Of a DNA stretch of 64,000 nt, positions 53,501 through 63,186 are shown piece after piece (the first letter of the stretch is position 1; the number at the start of each line of letters is the position of its first letter). The notes under the pieces are model-generated. The model was not told where the DNA came from. It saw only the letters and a list, made by a program, of their open reading frames with translations, and did not search any database. This DNA is from Curvularia sp. ZM96 (Eukaryota; Ascomycota; Dothideomycetes; Pleosporales; Pleosporaceae): the NCBI GenBank assembly GCA_022457065.1, contig JAJGBQ010000003.1, positions 1,488,001 through 1,552,000 of the forward strand. Reading direction: 5' to 3'. Both the position numbers and the translations under genes were made by a program.

Positions 53501-54088
53501 CCTAGGTCGTCCATACGGTGGTGGTCTTGAAACTGGACATAGTGAAGAACAGGAGATTTCAGGCTATCAGGAAAGATGTTGTTGATCTCTTTGGAAGCTT
53601 CCGTCTGCACGGATGTTACCTCCTCGTCGGCCTTGACGAGTATGGACGTGGCGCCTACCTCGCTCTCTAGGGCCTCGAAATAAGTGTAGCCGGAATGTCC
53701 GGTCGCCTGGCATGTGAAGCTCCGCTGACGTCTGGTTAGCCATGTTTGCGCCAGAGCCTTTGCACAGTGATTCTCTTACCTGTTGGTAAAAGTCCTGCCT
53801 AGAGTATGTTAGCTATATCTGACGCCTGACGTCATTTCCATAGAATTACCTACCGCTCAAGGTACCGCTCATAGTCAACGAAAACCTCTCCAGTCTGCTC
53901 AATATGCCAAACCTAACAAATGATCTCAGTATTTACAGCCTCCGTCTTGGTCTAGTTGTGTGACGCACCTCGGCGTTATCATCGAGATTCTGAGGTCGGG
54001 GTTCGAGTTTGACGGGTTTGCGCTTGAAGAGGACCTGCAATGTTCTCAGTACGTGTTCGCATATATACTGCGACTCCGTATGTACCAT
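50572..54088 (-). CDS. ITC1: ITC1/ACF1-like ISWI chromatin-remodelling partner (WAC, DDT, WHIM)
   Basis: Seven exons, complement(50572..53370, 53432..53448, 53502..53724, 53780..53798, 53854..53912, 53969..54034, 54086..54088), giving 1061 residues. The first coding exon is just ATG; then VLFKRKPVKL begins the WAC domain (~2-115; VWHIEQTGEVF, SFTCQATGHSGYTYFEAL). A Pro/His-rich linker follows. The DDT domain is near 462-525 (LLCIWETLNVHDTVYMLDSF), WHIM-type blocks near 613 (WQAIVVALLYRLSF) and 853 (LGKDRFLNKYYWFEH). Acidic and Lys-rich coiled stretches separate them. Yeast Itc1 pairs with Isw2 to space nucleosomes and repress genes. Exons 4 (19 nt) and 6 (17 nt) are tiny, but every phase closes. 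Confidence 0.92.
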
Positions 54089-55176
54089 GTTGAGACGAGA
54101 CCCAGCTCATGTAGGGTTCTTGGTCGCTGATGCACCGCGTCGCAAACTTCGGAAATGTCGCGATGATCGAAGCGCGTCACTGGCCCTTTCTAAGGGTACA
54201 ACGTGGGGAGAGGCGGAAGCAATGGCCCCTCCGCGGGCGTTTCTATAAGTTTGTGCCTTTCACGCGTCAGCAGATGCTGTCTGGAAATTGCGGCCGCACT
54301 CTTCGGTGGTCCGAAAAGCGTTCCGAGACGCGTCTTCCAGTTCCGAGGCGCGTTATGCGGCGAGATATTCCAGTCGTAGAGCTTGTGGGCGCAGTCGTGG
54401 GAGCAACGGGCGGTATAGTCGACAAGAACGTCAGAGGACAGTTCACGAGAACAAAAGTCAGTGAAAGGTAGTAGGAGAAGCCTATAGTCCCTTGGCGCGA
54501 GGTGCCATACTGCATTCGGTAAGGACCGCTTTCGCACCCTACCACCCACGCAACGAAGCTACGCACCCCACCACAATCACAATATTGGCTTGTTTGGACT
54601 CGTTCTTTTCGTCAAAACGAGGAAAATTACGCTGCACCATCGGATCAATTTGGTATTCAATGAATGAGAGATTCTTGCATCATCAAGATCCAGGGAAAGC
54701 AAGCCGTGGTGAAGTTGCATGCAGCGAGCCACCTTGAGCAAACCCTTGAGCAAGCTGACCCACTTGCTGAGACACGCCATCCTTAATAGCCGCATACATG
54801 TACGTGTGAGATTGCTAAACAACTACAATCAAACAGGAGTTGTTGTGAGGAACAGTGCACTATAAGGGTGACTTGGCAAGTTATCCTTCCATTCTCCTGC
54901 CAACATGCTCCACGTTTGTCTCTTTCGGCCGGGCTGGGGTCACCTTTTGAAACTATTGAGCTCTCTAGGTATCAAAATGAACCTTTCCAGACAGTTGAGA
55001 GTCTAGGAAAATCAACCCTTTTCCGCTTCCTTAATTTTCATTCAGTCATCGATGATGTGACAATCAGGCAAAGATGCAGAGAGCCGAGAGTCATTTACAA
55101 AATTCGTAATCAACACAACAGCAAATGGCGAAGTGCACGAGCATGATTGAAAACCATATTCTGTATGAATTTTAGC
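54089..55176. other. Intergenic: ITC1-like promoter and ALG8 3' flank
   Basis: 1.1 kb with no supportable gene. It contains the promoter of the ITC1-like gene (right next to 54,089) and the ALG8 3' flank (left of about 55,176 in reading direction). No repeats of note. Confidence 0.5.
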
Positions 55177-56996
55177 CTACAAATCGAAGAATACTACCAA
55201 AAAGCCAACCCAGCTGCCTACCACACCAATGGCGGAGTAGGAGCTTGTAAACATGAGTGGTAAAAATTCATAGCGAGATCCAAACACAAGACCGTGGATC
55301 AGCGAGCAATACGCGATCAGAGGTATTGAGAGCGTGATGTAGAGCAAAGAGAACCGGTCAAGGAGGAAGATGCGGGGTTTGGGTGATCTGACATGTCAGC
55401 GAATGCTTGAACAAAAGTTGAGCTTCACTTACGCTGGAGCCAGCCTATCGAAGGCGATCAGAAACAAGACCAACCAAAAAATGGTATAGACTGTTTTCAC
55501 GGGAAACTCGGCTGCAGTAAACAGTAGAGGAAACAGGGACACGTGGCCAGCGACAGCCAAAGGCCGGAATGCCCCGTAATACCGGCGATCCTGGAGTGCA
55601 ATCAAACTAAAGGGAATAATGACGAGTAAAATTGCCTTTTCGTGAACGTGCCATCCGAAGAGAAAAGACGCATATCCGCAGAGCGTCACGGCGCCGACAA
55701 AGGCCTCCCAGGTGGGCTTGAAGAGAAGTCGGAGAAGAACGGGCTGAACGACGTTAGTTGAGGCATGATTGTGGAATGGCTCAATGCATACTATCTGCGC
55801 TCCGAGCGTAAGGAGAAAGCAAGTCAACGGAACTATGTCAGGAAGCACGGCGAAGGACGTGTCCCCGACTAGACCTCGCGTAACGCTGTTCACCGCGTCT
55901 TGATCGACATGTAAATTGAGGCGGGGGGCCACTGTTGGTATCAGCGTTGCTTAGCAGAAGATGGGGAAGATTTGTTTTTACAGTAAATCAACACTCGGTC
56001 CACGAACGAGTACATGGCCCAAACGTTTGGTGCCCAGTACGCGTGACACAATCCTCGCGAAAATGGGAATAGGCGACTGAGTAGCTGCTCGAGTTGACCC
56101 CAACGTACAAAAGGACCAAAGGCTGCTGCGAACACAGTGATGATGCCTACACCCAGCTTGATGCAGTTGAAGAACTGAATGTTGAAGTAGGGGAACGACG
56201 ACCGTTGCCCCAAGCAGTAGACACGTAGCAGATAGACGAAATACGCGGGCGCAAGATAGAGATAGATGTGCTTGAAGCACAGTAGAGCAGCAAAGAGTAG
56301 ACCAGACAGCAAAAGCGTGGAGTTGTTGCGTGCCAGGACCATGGACAGTATTAGAATACCGTAGAGAAAGCCATTGTACTGGAAATGGATATGGTCGATG
56401 ATGAGTAGGCCTGGAGACAGCAAAACTGAAAGCGCAGCAGCGTGGGCAGTGACCTTGGACTTTGATGTTCTCACGTAACTGAGGGGAATTTAGTACTGTG
56501 CGGGTCACGTGGAGTGGGAGAGAGGTACAGATGCAAGGCATACACCAGGACTAGCTCGGTGACGATGACAGTGGTACGCTGGAAGTAGATGGTCTGCCAG
56601 CTGTCGTAGCCCAGGTCTTTCACATTCAGCAAGCCGGCGTCAGCATATACGGCCGCCTGGGACATGAGCCATTCGAAATAGGCGAAGAAGGGAGGGTAAT
56701 CAAGGGTCCATTCTGATGTTTTCTGTCCATGGCGTTAGACAGCGATCGTAGCACGATGTTGGTGGGCATGGCGGTCTGACTTCGTAGTACCACTCTTTGA
56801 TGGGCAGGGAGTGGGTTAGAGCTAGCCAGTTGCGGTGAACCTCAAAGTCGGTCGACTTGCTGGCCCAAAGGTCAGCGCTGGGAGGGTCGGAGGTTTGGCA
56901 TTGCGGCGTGCAGACATACTATGCGGGGAACAGGAGAACCTTGAGCGCCGTGGCCACAATGGCGCACTGCGCAAGCGACGGATACAGTTCTGCCAT
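55177..56996 (-). CDS. ALG8: Dolichyl-P-Glc:Glc1Man9GlcNAc2-PP-dolichol glucosyltransferase
   Basis: Six exons, complement(55177..55387, 55433..55931, 55982..56478, 56544..56722, 56781..56859, 56920..56996), giving 513 residues; introns are 45-65 bp. It adds the second glucose to the lipid-linked oligosaccharide in the ER lumen during N-glycan assembly. ALG6/ALG8 family motifs: STDFEVHRNWLAL, SEWTLDYPPFFAYFEW, the ALG8-leaning SRGLCHAYWAPNVWA and TRGLVGDTSFAVLP, and FGWHVHEKAILLVIIPFSL. Many transmembrane segments, ending in a hydrophobic helix (VVGSWVGFLVVFFDL). The acidic pair in STDFE lies in the first lumenal loop, as expected for the catalytic region. Choice of ALG8 over ALG6 rests on those two motifs. 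Confidence 0.94.
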
Positions 56997-58457
56997 GGCG
57001 AGACTGACAGCGGGTGAAGGCACACAAGGACCACGAAGCACGGATTGAGGTGTCGATCGTAGTTGACGGTCACGTGCTCGCTTGCGGGATACCCCTGTCG
57101 CGGAACGTTGGCCTGTCTACCATTCGCAGCCAGGAGCATGAAGCCAAACGGCAGAATAAGCAAAGTCGGTTTCCAGAACAATGCAAACACTCCAAGGGGT
57201 TGCCGCTGGCGGCTCGCGCATGATGGTGTTTGACATTTGACACGCGGCATTTGGCTCCGTCTTTGTCCTCGCCCCTGGCCTGGTTCGCCCACAGCACGTG
57301 AGCAGGCTCTTTGCTGCACTTGTCCCGCCCGTGGAGCGGCATTTGGCTCTGGACCCTTTGGCGTTCGGCTGGCAAAGGCGCGTTAGCAGAGCAGCACTAT
57401 CACCATGGCGCGCACTATCGACCATGGCATGCATCGCCCGTCTAGTCAGGGACCGAAGCTGCAAGCCTGCAATTACCCGCTGGCCGCAGATGCTCAAGAC
57501 AGAGGCTCTGAAGTGCGCCCTGGCCTCTGAAGCGTAACACGACGCTCTCGTCAGCGCGCGCGCCAGCCTCCCTGGCGTGTCGCTGCACCACGTCGTCGAG
57601 ACTCGTACTGTAAATCCATGGCGGCGTCCCTGTCGCCAGCGAGCGGCAGGGCAGCGCTGGGTTGCGTACCGGCCGCTGTCCGATTCAGTCGTGGGCCTGC
57701 GCGTTTAAAATAAGCAGCGCGCTAGCTGTCCGCTTTTGGCGGCCTCATTTGCGCCTGCCCTCCTAATGGGCCCTGCTAGTGAGCATTTCTCACCGACCTC
57801 CTGCTGCTCTCTCCTCCCCACCGTGTCAGGTCGCTCGCATCCCTCTTCTTCGATCTCTTCATTCATTACCTCCTCTTCTCCCCCGCATCGACGCTCTTGA
57901 CCAAGGCGCCCTTCTTTGCCCTTCCTTCTTCTCCTCCTGGTTCCATCGCTTGGTGCACGTAGCAACTTGAGCCACGCGAGTTTATTCTTCGCCAGCTTCC
58001 TTCGGGCCACAGCATTTAATTTGCCCACCCCCCGCGTCCGCCATTGGACCTCGATCCATATCTCGACCGTCTCGCCTCGCCTCGCCTCGCTCTGCCTGCG
58101 CCGTCAACTTGTGCCTGTGCACTCGGAACACCCGCAAGCGATCCAGTCGTCGCCGGTCCGCTTCCTGCCTTCTCTCGCCGCCATTGTGCTTTACCGAGTA
58201 CGTCTGCTAGCCTCCTTTCGTCTCTCCACCATGGCAAAGACTGACCCCTTACCCCAGATCGCTCTTACGCCTTGTAATACAGTAGCATACTTCGCAAGCC
58301 CAGCGACCATCCTGCAACCGGTTGCACCTTCCCCTTCTGCCATACATATTTCGTCGTCCGGTCCAACGAGTCCCGGACGCAGTAATACATCTTCACCACG
58401 GCGGTTCTATCTCAAAACCCGCGGGACAGCTTCAACCTGCCCCCGCACCTGCTCGAC
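56997..58457. other. Bidirectional intergenic region and long Nrd1-like leader
   Basis: About 1.46 kb between divergent ALG8 and the RRM gene. The right half is pyrimidine-rich, with a CTCGC repeat at 58071-58090, and looks like a long 5' leader. It holds at least two upstream open frames: 58044-58244, and 58231-58530, which has a strong start context (CCACCATGG) and overlaps the main start. No separate gene is supported. Confidence 0.55.
58071..58090. repeat. CTCGC pentanucleotide repeat
   Basis: Four perfect CTCGC units in the presumed leader of the four-RRM gene. Confidence 0.8.
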
Positions 58458-60938
58458 ATGCAGCAACACGATGGTGCCCCTAATGCGCCCAACGGACCCC
58501 GTCTCCAGACGAGCTTCTCCAGGCAGATGAACGGAGGCCACCATGGCTTCTCTCACGGCGCCTTTGCCACCAACCAGCCCGGTTATGGTGACAGGCACCC
58601 AGAGAGGGCGAACAACATGTCCATCAACACCGGCAGACTCAACCCGGGTAACCAGAACGGCGCTGATCTGCAGACTCCTGGAACTGGCTTTGACATGAAC
58701 TTCACTCCTCTGCTGCCTTCGCAGTTGCTCCTCGGCAGCCCGTTCCAGCCCGGCTCTCCCTCCGCTTTTGCTTCCCCGCAATTCCAAAATTTTGCACAGT
58801 TTGCGGGCCAGAACCAATCCCAGCAGCAGAACCAGTCCAACCACGTCGGTAGCCCCTTGCAGCAGCCGCTTTCGCCTCAGCTGTACCAGAACATGGTTTC
58901 TCCTACTAGCGGCTTCTTTGGCGGTCCCCAGTCTCCCACCGGAGGTTTCTCTGGTTTTGGTGCGCAAGGTCTTGGCGGGCTCGGCTCCTCGATGCCCATC
59001 GCCCCTGGCCTAGTCTCTGGAACCAGCCGAACCGTCTACTTGGGCAACATTCCCCCGGAGACATCTGCTGAGGAGATCTTGGGTCACGTGAGGAGTGGGC
59101 AGATCGAGTCCGTCAGACTTCTTCCTGACAAGAACTGCGCTTTCATCTCCTTCTTGGACAGCAGCTCTGCTACCCACTTCCACTCTGATGCCATCTTGAA
59201 AAAGCTGTCCATCAGGGGCCAGGACATCAAGATCGGATGGGGAAAGCCGTCGCAGGTACCCACATCCGTCGCCTTGGCGGTCCAGCAGTCGGGCGCTTCT
59301 CGTAACGTCTACCTGGGTAACTTGCCGGAGGATGTTACGGAAGATGAGCTCCGTGAGGATCTCAGCAAGTTTGGGCCAATTGATACCGTCAAGATTGTCC
59401 GGGAGAAGGCCATTGGTTTCGTTCACTTCTTGTCGATTGGCAATGCCATCAAGGCTGTCTCCCAGCTTCCCCAGGAGCCCAAGTGGCAGGCTCCCAGGCG
59501 CGTATACTACGGCAAGGACCGATGCGCTTATGTTTCCAAGACTCAGCAACAGAATGCTGCTCAGTACCTGGGCATTGCACCTGGATACGCTCATGTTCTG
59601 AACGGCGCGGACCGTGATATGATCTCTAATGCCCTCGCTCAGCAGTCTGTCGCCGCAGCTGCTGTAGCAACCTCGGCCGGTGGTGTCAACAACCTGGGTA
59701 ACCGAACTGTCTATCTGGGCAACATCCATCCCGAGACCACCATTGAGGAGATTTGCAACGTCGTGCGTGGTGGTCTTCTTCACCACATCAGGTACATCCC
59801 TGACAAGCACATTTGCTTCGTTACATTCATCGATCCCACTTCTGCAGCGTCTTTCTACGCTCTTAGCAACCTTCAAGGTTTAATGATTCACAACCGCCGC
59901 CTCAAGATTGGCTGGGGCAAGCACTCTGGTGCCCTCCCACCTGCGATTGCTCTTGCTGTTAGCGGCGGTGCTTCCCGCAATGTGTACGTCGGCAACCTCG
60001 ACGAGTCTTGGACTGAGGACCGTCTGAGGCAGGATTTCTCAGAGTACGGCGAGATTGAGCTGGTTAACACCCTCCGCGAGAAGAGCTGTGCGTTTGTCAA
60101 CTTTACCAACATTGCCAACGCTATCAAGGCTATTGAGGCGATCCGAGGCCGTGAGGAGTACAAGCGATTCAAGGTCAACTTTGGAAAGGATCGATGTGGT
60201 AACCCTCCACGCCAAATGAACAACCAGCAAGCTCAGGGACAGCAAGCCGGTAGTGATGGCCTCCAGTCGCCTTCGCCCATCAACGGCCTGCATCCCAACC
60301 GTGCTGGTGCATCCGTCTCGCCCACTGGCTCGGGCGCGCCCGGTTCTGGCCAGAGCACCAATGGACAGTTCCCTTCTGTCCAAGCACCTGCTTCAGGCAA
60401 CATCCTGAACGCGGGCGGCAACAACAACCCGTTGATGATGTATCTCCAAGCCCAACAGCAACAGGCTCAACAGCAACAGGTGGAGGCCAGCATGCAGCAG
60501 CAGCAGAACCAGCAGCAGCAACAGCAACAGCAGCAGCAGCAGTCATCGTTCCAGTCGCCTCAAGCTGCCTTCTACGGTGCCGATCTCAACACCCCTCAGC
60601 CTCATCACTCCCACAGCTCGCACCAGAGCACCTCAAGTTTTAGCCTCATCAATGGCACCTCAGCTGGTGGCTCTGGAACGACCACCGTTGGCGGCCTTCT
60701 TGCGCCCTCTAACCTCAACTCGCGTGGTCAGCACTCGCGTGCCGTAAGCCTTCCTGCTTTCACCCAAGGTCCTTTTAACCACTCCATGCCCCAGACTCAA
60801 GCTCCTCAACAAGGATCGTTTGGCAGTCTGAGCTCCGGCATTGGTGGTTTTGGTAGCGGCAACAGTGGCTACGGCCTCGCCATTCAGGGTGATGGTGGCT
60901 TGCCTGGCTGGGCTGAAGAGGAGGTTGGTGCGCAGTAA
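58458..60938 (+). CDS. nrd1: Nrd1/Msa2-like RNA-binding protein with four RRMs
   Basis: At least 826 residues, one exon. The N-terminal ~190 residues are rich in Gln, Gly, Ser and Pro. Four RRMs follow: RRM1 ~191-262 (RTVYLGNIPPETS), RRM2 ~281-355 (RNVYLGNLPEDVT), RRM3 ~415-490 (RTVYLGNIHPETT) and RRM4 ~510-580 (RNVYVGNLDESWT). Each odd RRM is followed by IGWGK and each even one by YGKDRC or FGKDRC. The tail is Gln-rich with a CAG/CAA run. This matches fission yeast Nrd1/Msa2 and relatives, which control differentiation, cytokinesis and wall-integrity mRNAs. Start uncertain: the ATG at 58458 is the first in this frame, but coding-like sequence (RDSFNLPPHLLD) lies directly upstream, so an additional 5' exon is possible. 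Confidence 0.88.
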   Translation: MQQHDGAPNAPNGPRLQTSFSRQMNGGHHGFSHGAFATNQPGYGDRHPERANNMSINTGRLNPGNQNGADLQTPGTGFDMNFTPLLPSQLLLGSPFQPGSPSAFASPQFQNFAQFAGQNQSQQQNQSNHVGSPLQQPLSPQLYQNMVSPTSGFFGGPQSPTGGFSGFGAQGLGGLGSSMPIAPGLVSGTSRTVYLGNIPPETSAEEILGHVRSGQIESVRLLPDKNCAFISFLDSSSATHFHSDAILKKLSIRGQDIKIGWGKPSQVPTSVALAVQQSGASRNVYLGNLPEDVTEDELREDLSKFGPIDTVKIVREKAIGFVHFLSIGNAIKAVSQLPQEPKWQAPRRVYYGKDRCAYVSKTQQQNAAQYLGIAPGYAHVLNGADRDMISNALAQQSVAAAAVATSAGGVNNLGNRTVYLGNIHPETTIEEICNVVRGGLLHHIRYIPDKHICFVTFIDPTSAASFYALSNLQGLMIHNRRLKIGWGKHSGALPPAIALAVSGGASRNVYVGNLDESWTEDRLRQDFSEYGEIELVNTLREKSCAFVNFTNIANAIKAIEAIRGREEYKRFKVNFGKDRCGNPPRQMNNQQAQGQQAGSDGLQSPSPINGLHPNRAGASVSPTGSGAPGSGQSTNGQFPSVQAPASGNILNAGGNNNPLMMYLQAQQQQAQQQQVEASMQQQQNQQQQQQQQQQQSSFQSPQAAFYGADLNTPQPHHSHSSHQSTSSFSLINGTSAGGSGTTTVGGLLAPSNLNSRGQHSRAVSLPAFTQGPFNHSMPQTQAPQQGSFGSLSSGIGGFGSGNSGYGLAIQGDGGLPGWAEEEVGAQ
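60492..60542 (+). repeat. CAG/CAA polyglutamine-coding repeat
   Basis: A run of CAG and CAA codons, interrupted by an Asn codon, encodes glutamines in the tail of the Nrd1-like protein. Length variation is likely. Confidence 0.85.
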
Positions 60939-61858
60939 ACATTTCGGCCATTTTGGATACTCGCCAATGTCATGTTCACATGAGCGATATCTCTTTCAAT
61001 CAACGACAGCACCTAATCGGTCTCCATTCACTACCTTCTTTCTCATTTCTGTTTCTTTTTGCAATTATTGAAGTCTAGGGTACTTACGGAAAGGGCGTCG
61101 CTCTGTTGATCTGTCCTGGATCTGATTCGCCAACTATGTGTTGTAATTGGAATATGCGCGCTTTGCCTTAATACTTGACTTTACCACCTTCGTTTCTTCT
61201 CTTACTTCTACTTCTTCTTTTTACCTTTCTTCTTTACCTTCTTCATGGTTTGACACGTTTATTCGATGTTTGTTATTCTGTTTAGATACCTGTAGGGATA
61301 CCTAAGGATACTAGGTGTAGGGGCATGAGACTGGAAAAAGGTCGACATGAGTGACTGGGTAGGAGTTGGCCTGTAACATCGGCAATTGACTTGCATAAAG
61401 CTCAAGTGTTCAGTCTTGTTGTGCTGTGATAATGACCGGGAAGAGTAACCAATTGGCCGAGCGGACAGCTGTGCAAGACAAGCCGTGAAACAGTGGTCTG
61501 ATGTATTTATTGGCTTCATTGTATCTGCAAAGTAATTATGGTAATGTAGTAGCAGTATTGAATCGCCAAAGTAATGTAATCGACCTAGTTCAACCCGTCG
61601 GTACGTGAACAAGGCACGGCTAGCTGTCTCATGGCGTGCTGACTCTTAACTAAGACATCAATATATCCGGATTCGTCTGAGGATATGCTTTTGGAGTAAC
61701 TCGCTGCTCAAAGCATAGCCTATGCAGCGAACGCGGTTTTGCGGGATATGCTTTGCCAGGCCGATTGTATGCACGAGTAGGATATCCCGTAGTTGTAAGC
61801 CATTGTGCTGGAAAAGAAGAGAACATGTGATAATGGGGAAATGGAGAGGAGTGACACC
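60939..61858. other. Convergent intergenic region
   Basis: About 920 bp of 3' flanks of the Nrd1-like gene (+) and MED20 (-). It has a TTC/TTCT-rich tract at about 61,190-61,245. No gene recognised. Confidence 0.55.
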
Positions 61859-62750
61859 TCAGCCCCTCATCCTAAGTGCGTCGCACCACATATGCACAGC
61901 CAACTCGCGTTGTTTCTCGTTGTTTGCCTCGGTCCTTGGTGCCATCATAAACTCCTTAACTTCTGAACGACCCAAGTCCTTTCCTTGCTTGATAGTATTC
62001 CAGCATTCGCGAATCAGAGACTGTGCATACGCAAAGTCTATTTCTTCGTCCTTCCCCTCCTCGCCTTCTTTCTTGATGCCCACGTTGTTTGTCGCTGCAC
62101 CGTTCTCCAGGGACGTGTATCCAGAGTCGATGTCGGTGTCCGAGTCGTCTGCACCAACGACTGTGGTGATGCAGAGGACTACTCCCGGAGACAACAATGC
62201 ACCTGATTGGGGTCCTTCACGCGTTGCTCGCAATTCTCCAATTTGTATTGTGCAGAGTCCAGCAGTGTACGAGCTCCCTTCGCGCACAGCGAGTACGTGT
62301 CTTTGTGCCCACAGCGCGGAGGATTGGTTTCGGAGCATGGAAGCATGCGCATCTTGTTGGCGTAGCGGTATGGATGCGGTGGTTGCTGGCTGCTCTGCTG
62401 GCTGCGCATAGACATACGTTCTATTCGAGGCGAGAGTGGAGAGGTGGAGCAGGTGCTGATACGAATGTACGTATGGCTTTGGTTTACCGTCGGGACCAGT
62501 GGGCGGCTGGTATCCTGGAGGGATCACATCGCGGAATGCACGGTAGGAAAGTGTCCATGGTGACTGGCGCGTAGCGTTTAGGAAGCTTGTCTCGATGTTC
62601 TGCGTGAGGCTGGTGACGGTGGAGAGGGCGGCTTCGACGCTCGTGGAGGGGTTGGAGATGAAGTAGAGCCTGCGAGCTTTAGCCTCGGTCTGAAGAAAAA
62701 AACGTCCCACTCAGGACGAAAGGGCTGAGTGCTTACCCGCTGTACTTCAT
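61859..62750 (-). CDS. MED20: Mediator complex subunit 20
   Basis: Two exons, complement(61859..62669, 62737..62750), giving 274 residues. Exon 1 encodes only MKYSG; the splice joins it to LYFISNPSTSVEAALSTV, which matches the start of the Med20/Srb2 family (VTGVYFIP-type). Later blocks are ALWAQRHVLAVREGSSY, IQIGELRATREG and the C-terminal AQSLIRECWNTIKQG. Med20 is a Mediator head-module subunit that pairs with Med18 to relay activator signals to RNA polymerase II. The donor is GTAAGC; the acceptor is CTCGCAG at 62670. A stronger-looking TTTTCTTCAG acceptor lies just upstream but gives the wrong frame. An acidic insert near residue 195-230 is specific to this protein. Confidence 0.85.
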
Positions 62751-63186
62751 CTTGGAGGAAGCGCAGAAGATGAGGTCTATATCTCCAGTACTGCGGCTGG
62801 CACTGGCCGGACATGACGGGGCCGACCGTTTGAGATCGGCACATGGCCACCCCTGCTAGTTCAGGGTCGGTGACGCGCAACCGTGTCGGGGTCGGCTGTC
62901 AGCCTTGTCGTCCCCAACGTTGCTGGGCTAGCCATGCGGCCGCCATGGACCTCCTGTCTTTTCATCCCTTCTCTTAGCATTGCATCGTGTCCTGAGCCTC
63001 TGGACACCAATTCTGTATAGTTTCTGGAATATCTGTCTAGCTGCTTGATATCGGCTCATCTTTGCTTACTTCCTTTGGCGCCCTCTGCCGCTGACTGCTT
63101 CAATCATTCAACGTCCCTTTTATTTTTAGACATCGTTTTGGACTTTTGCTGAATGAGGCAACTTTCCTAGATTCCTCCTGGCTACC
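62751..63186. other. Bidirectional intergenic region between MED20 and the GH47 gene
   Basis: About 436 bp shared promoter of divergent genes. No gene or clear core-promoter motif recognised. Confidence 0.5.

Noticed and set aside
61859..62880. Longer MED20 N-terminus using upstream codons (MCRSQTVGPVMSGQ...)
   Set aside because: Does not resemble the Med20 start, whereas splicing the 5-residue MKYSG exon to LYFISNP matches the family.
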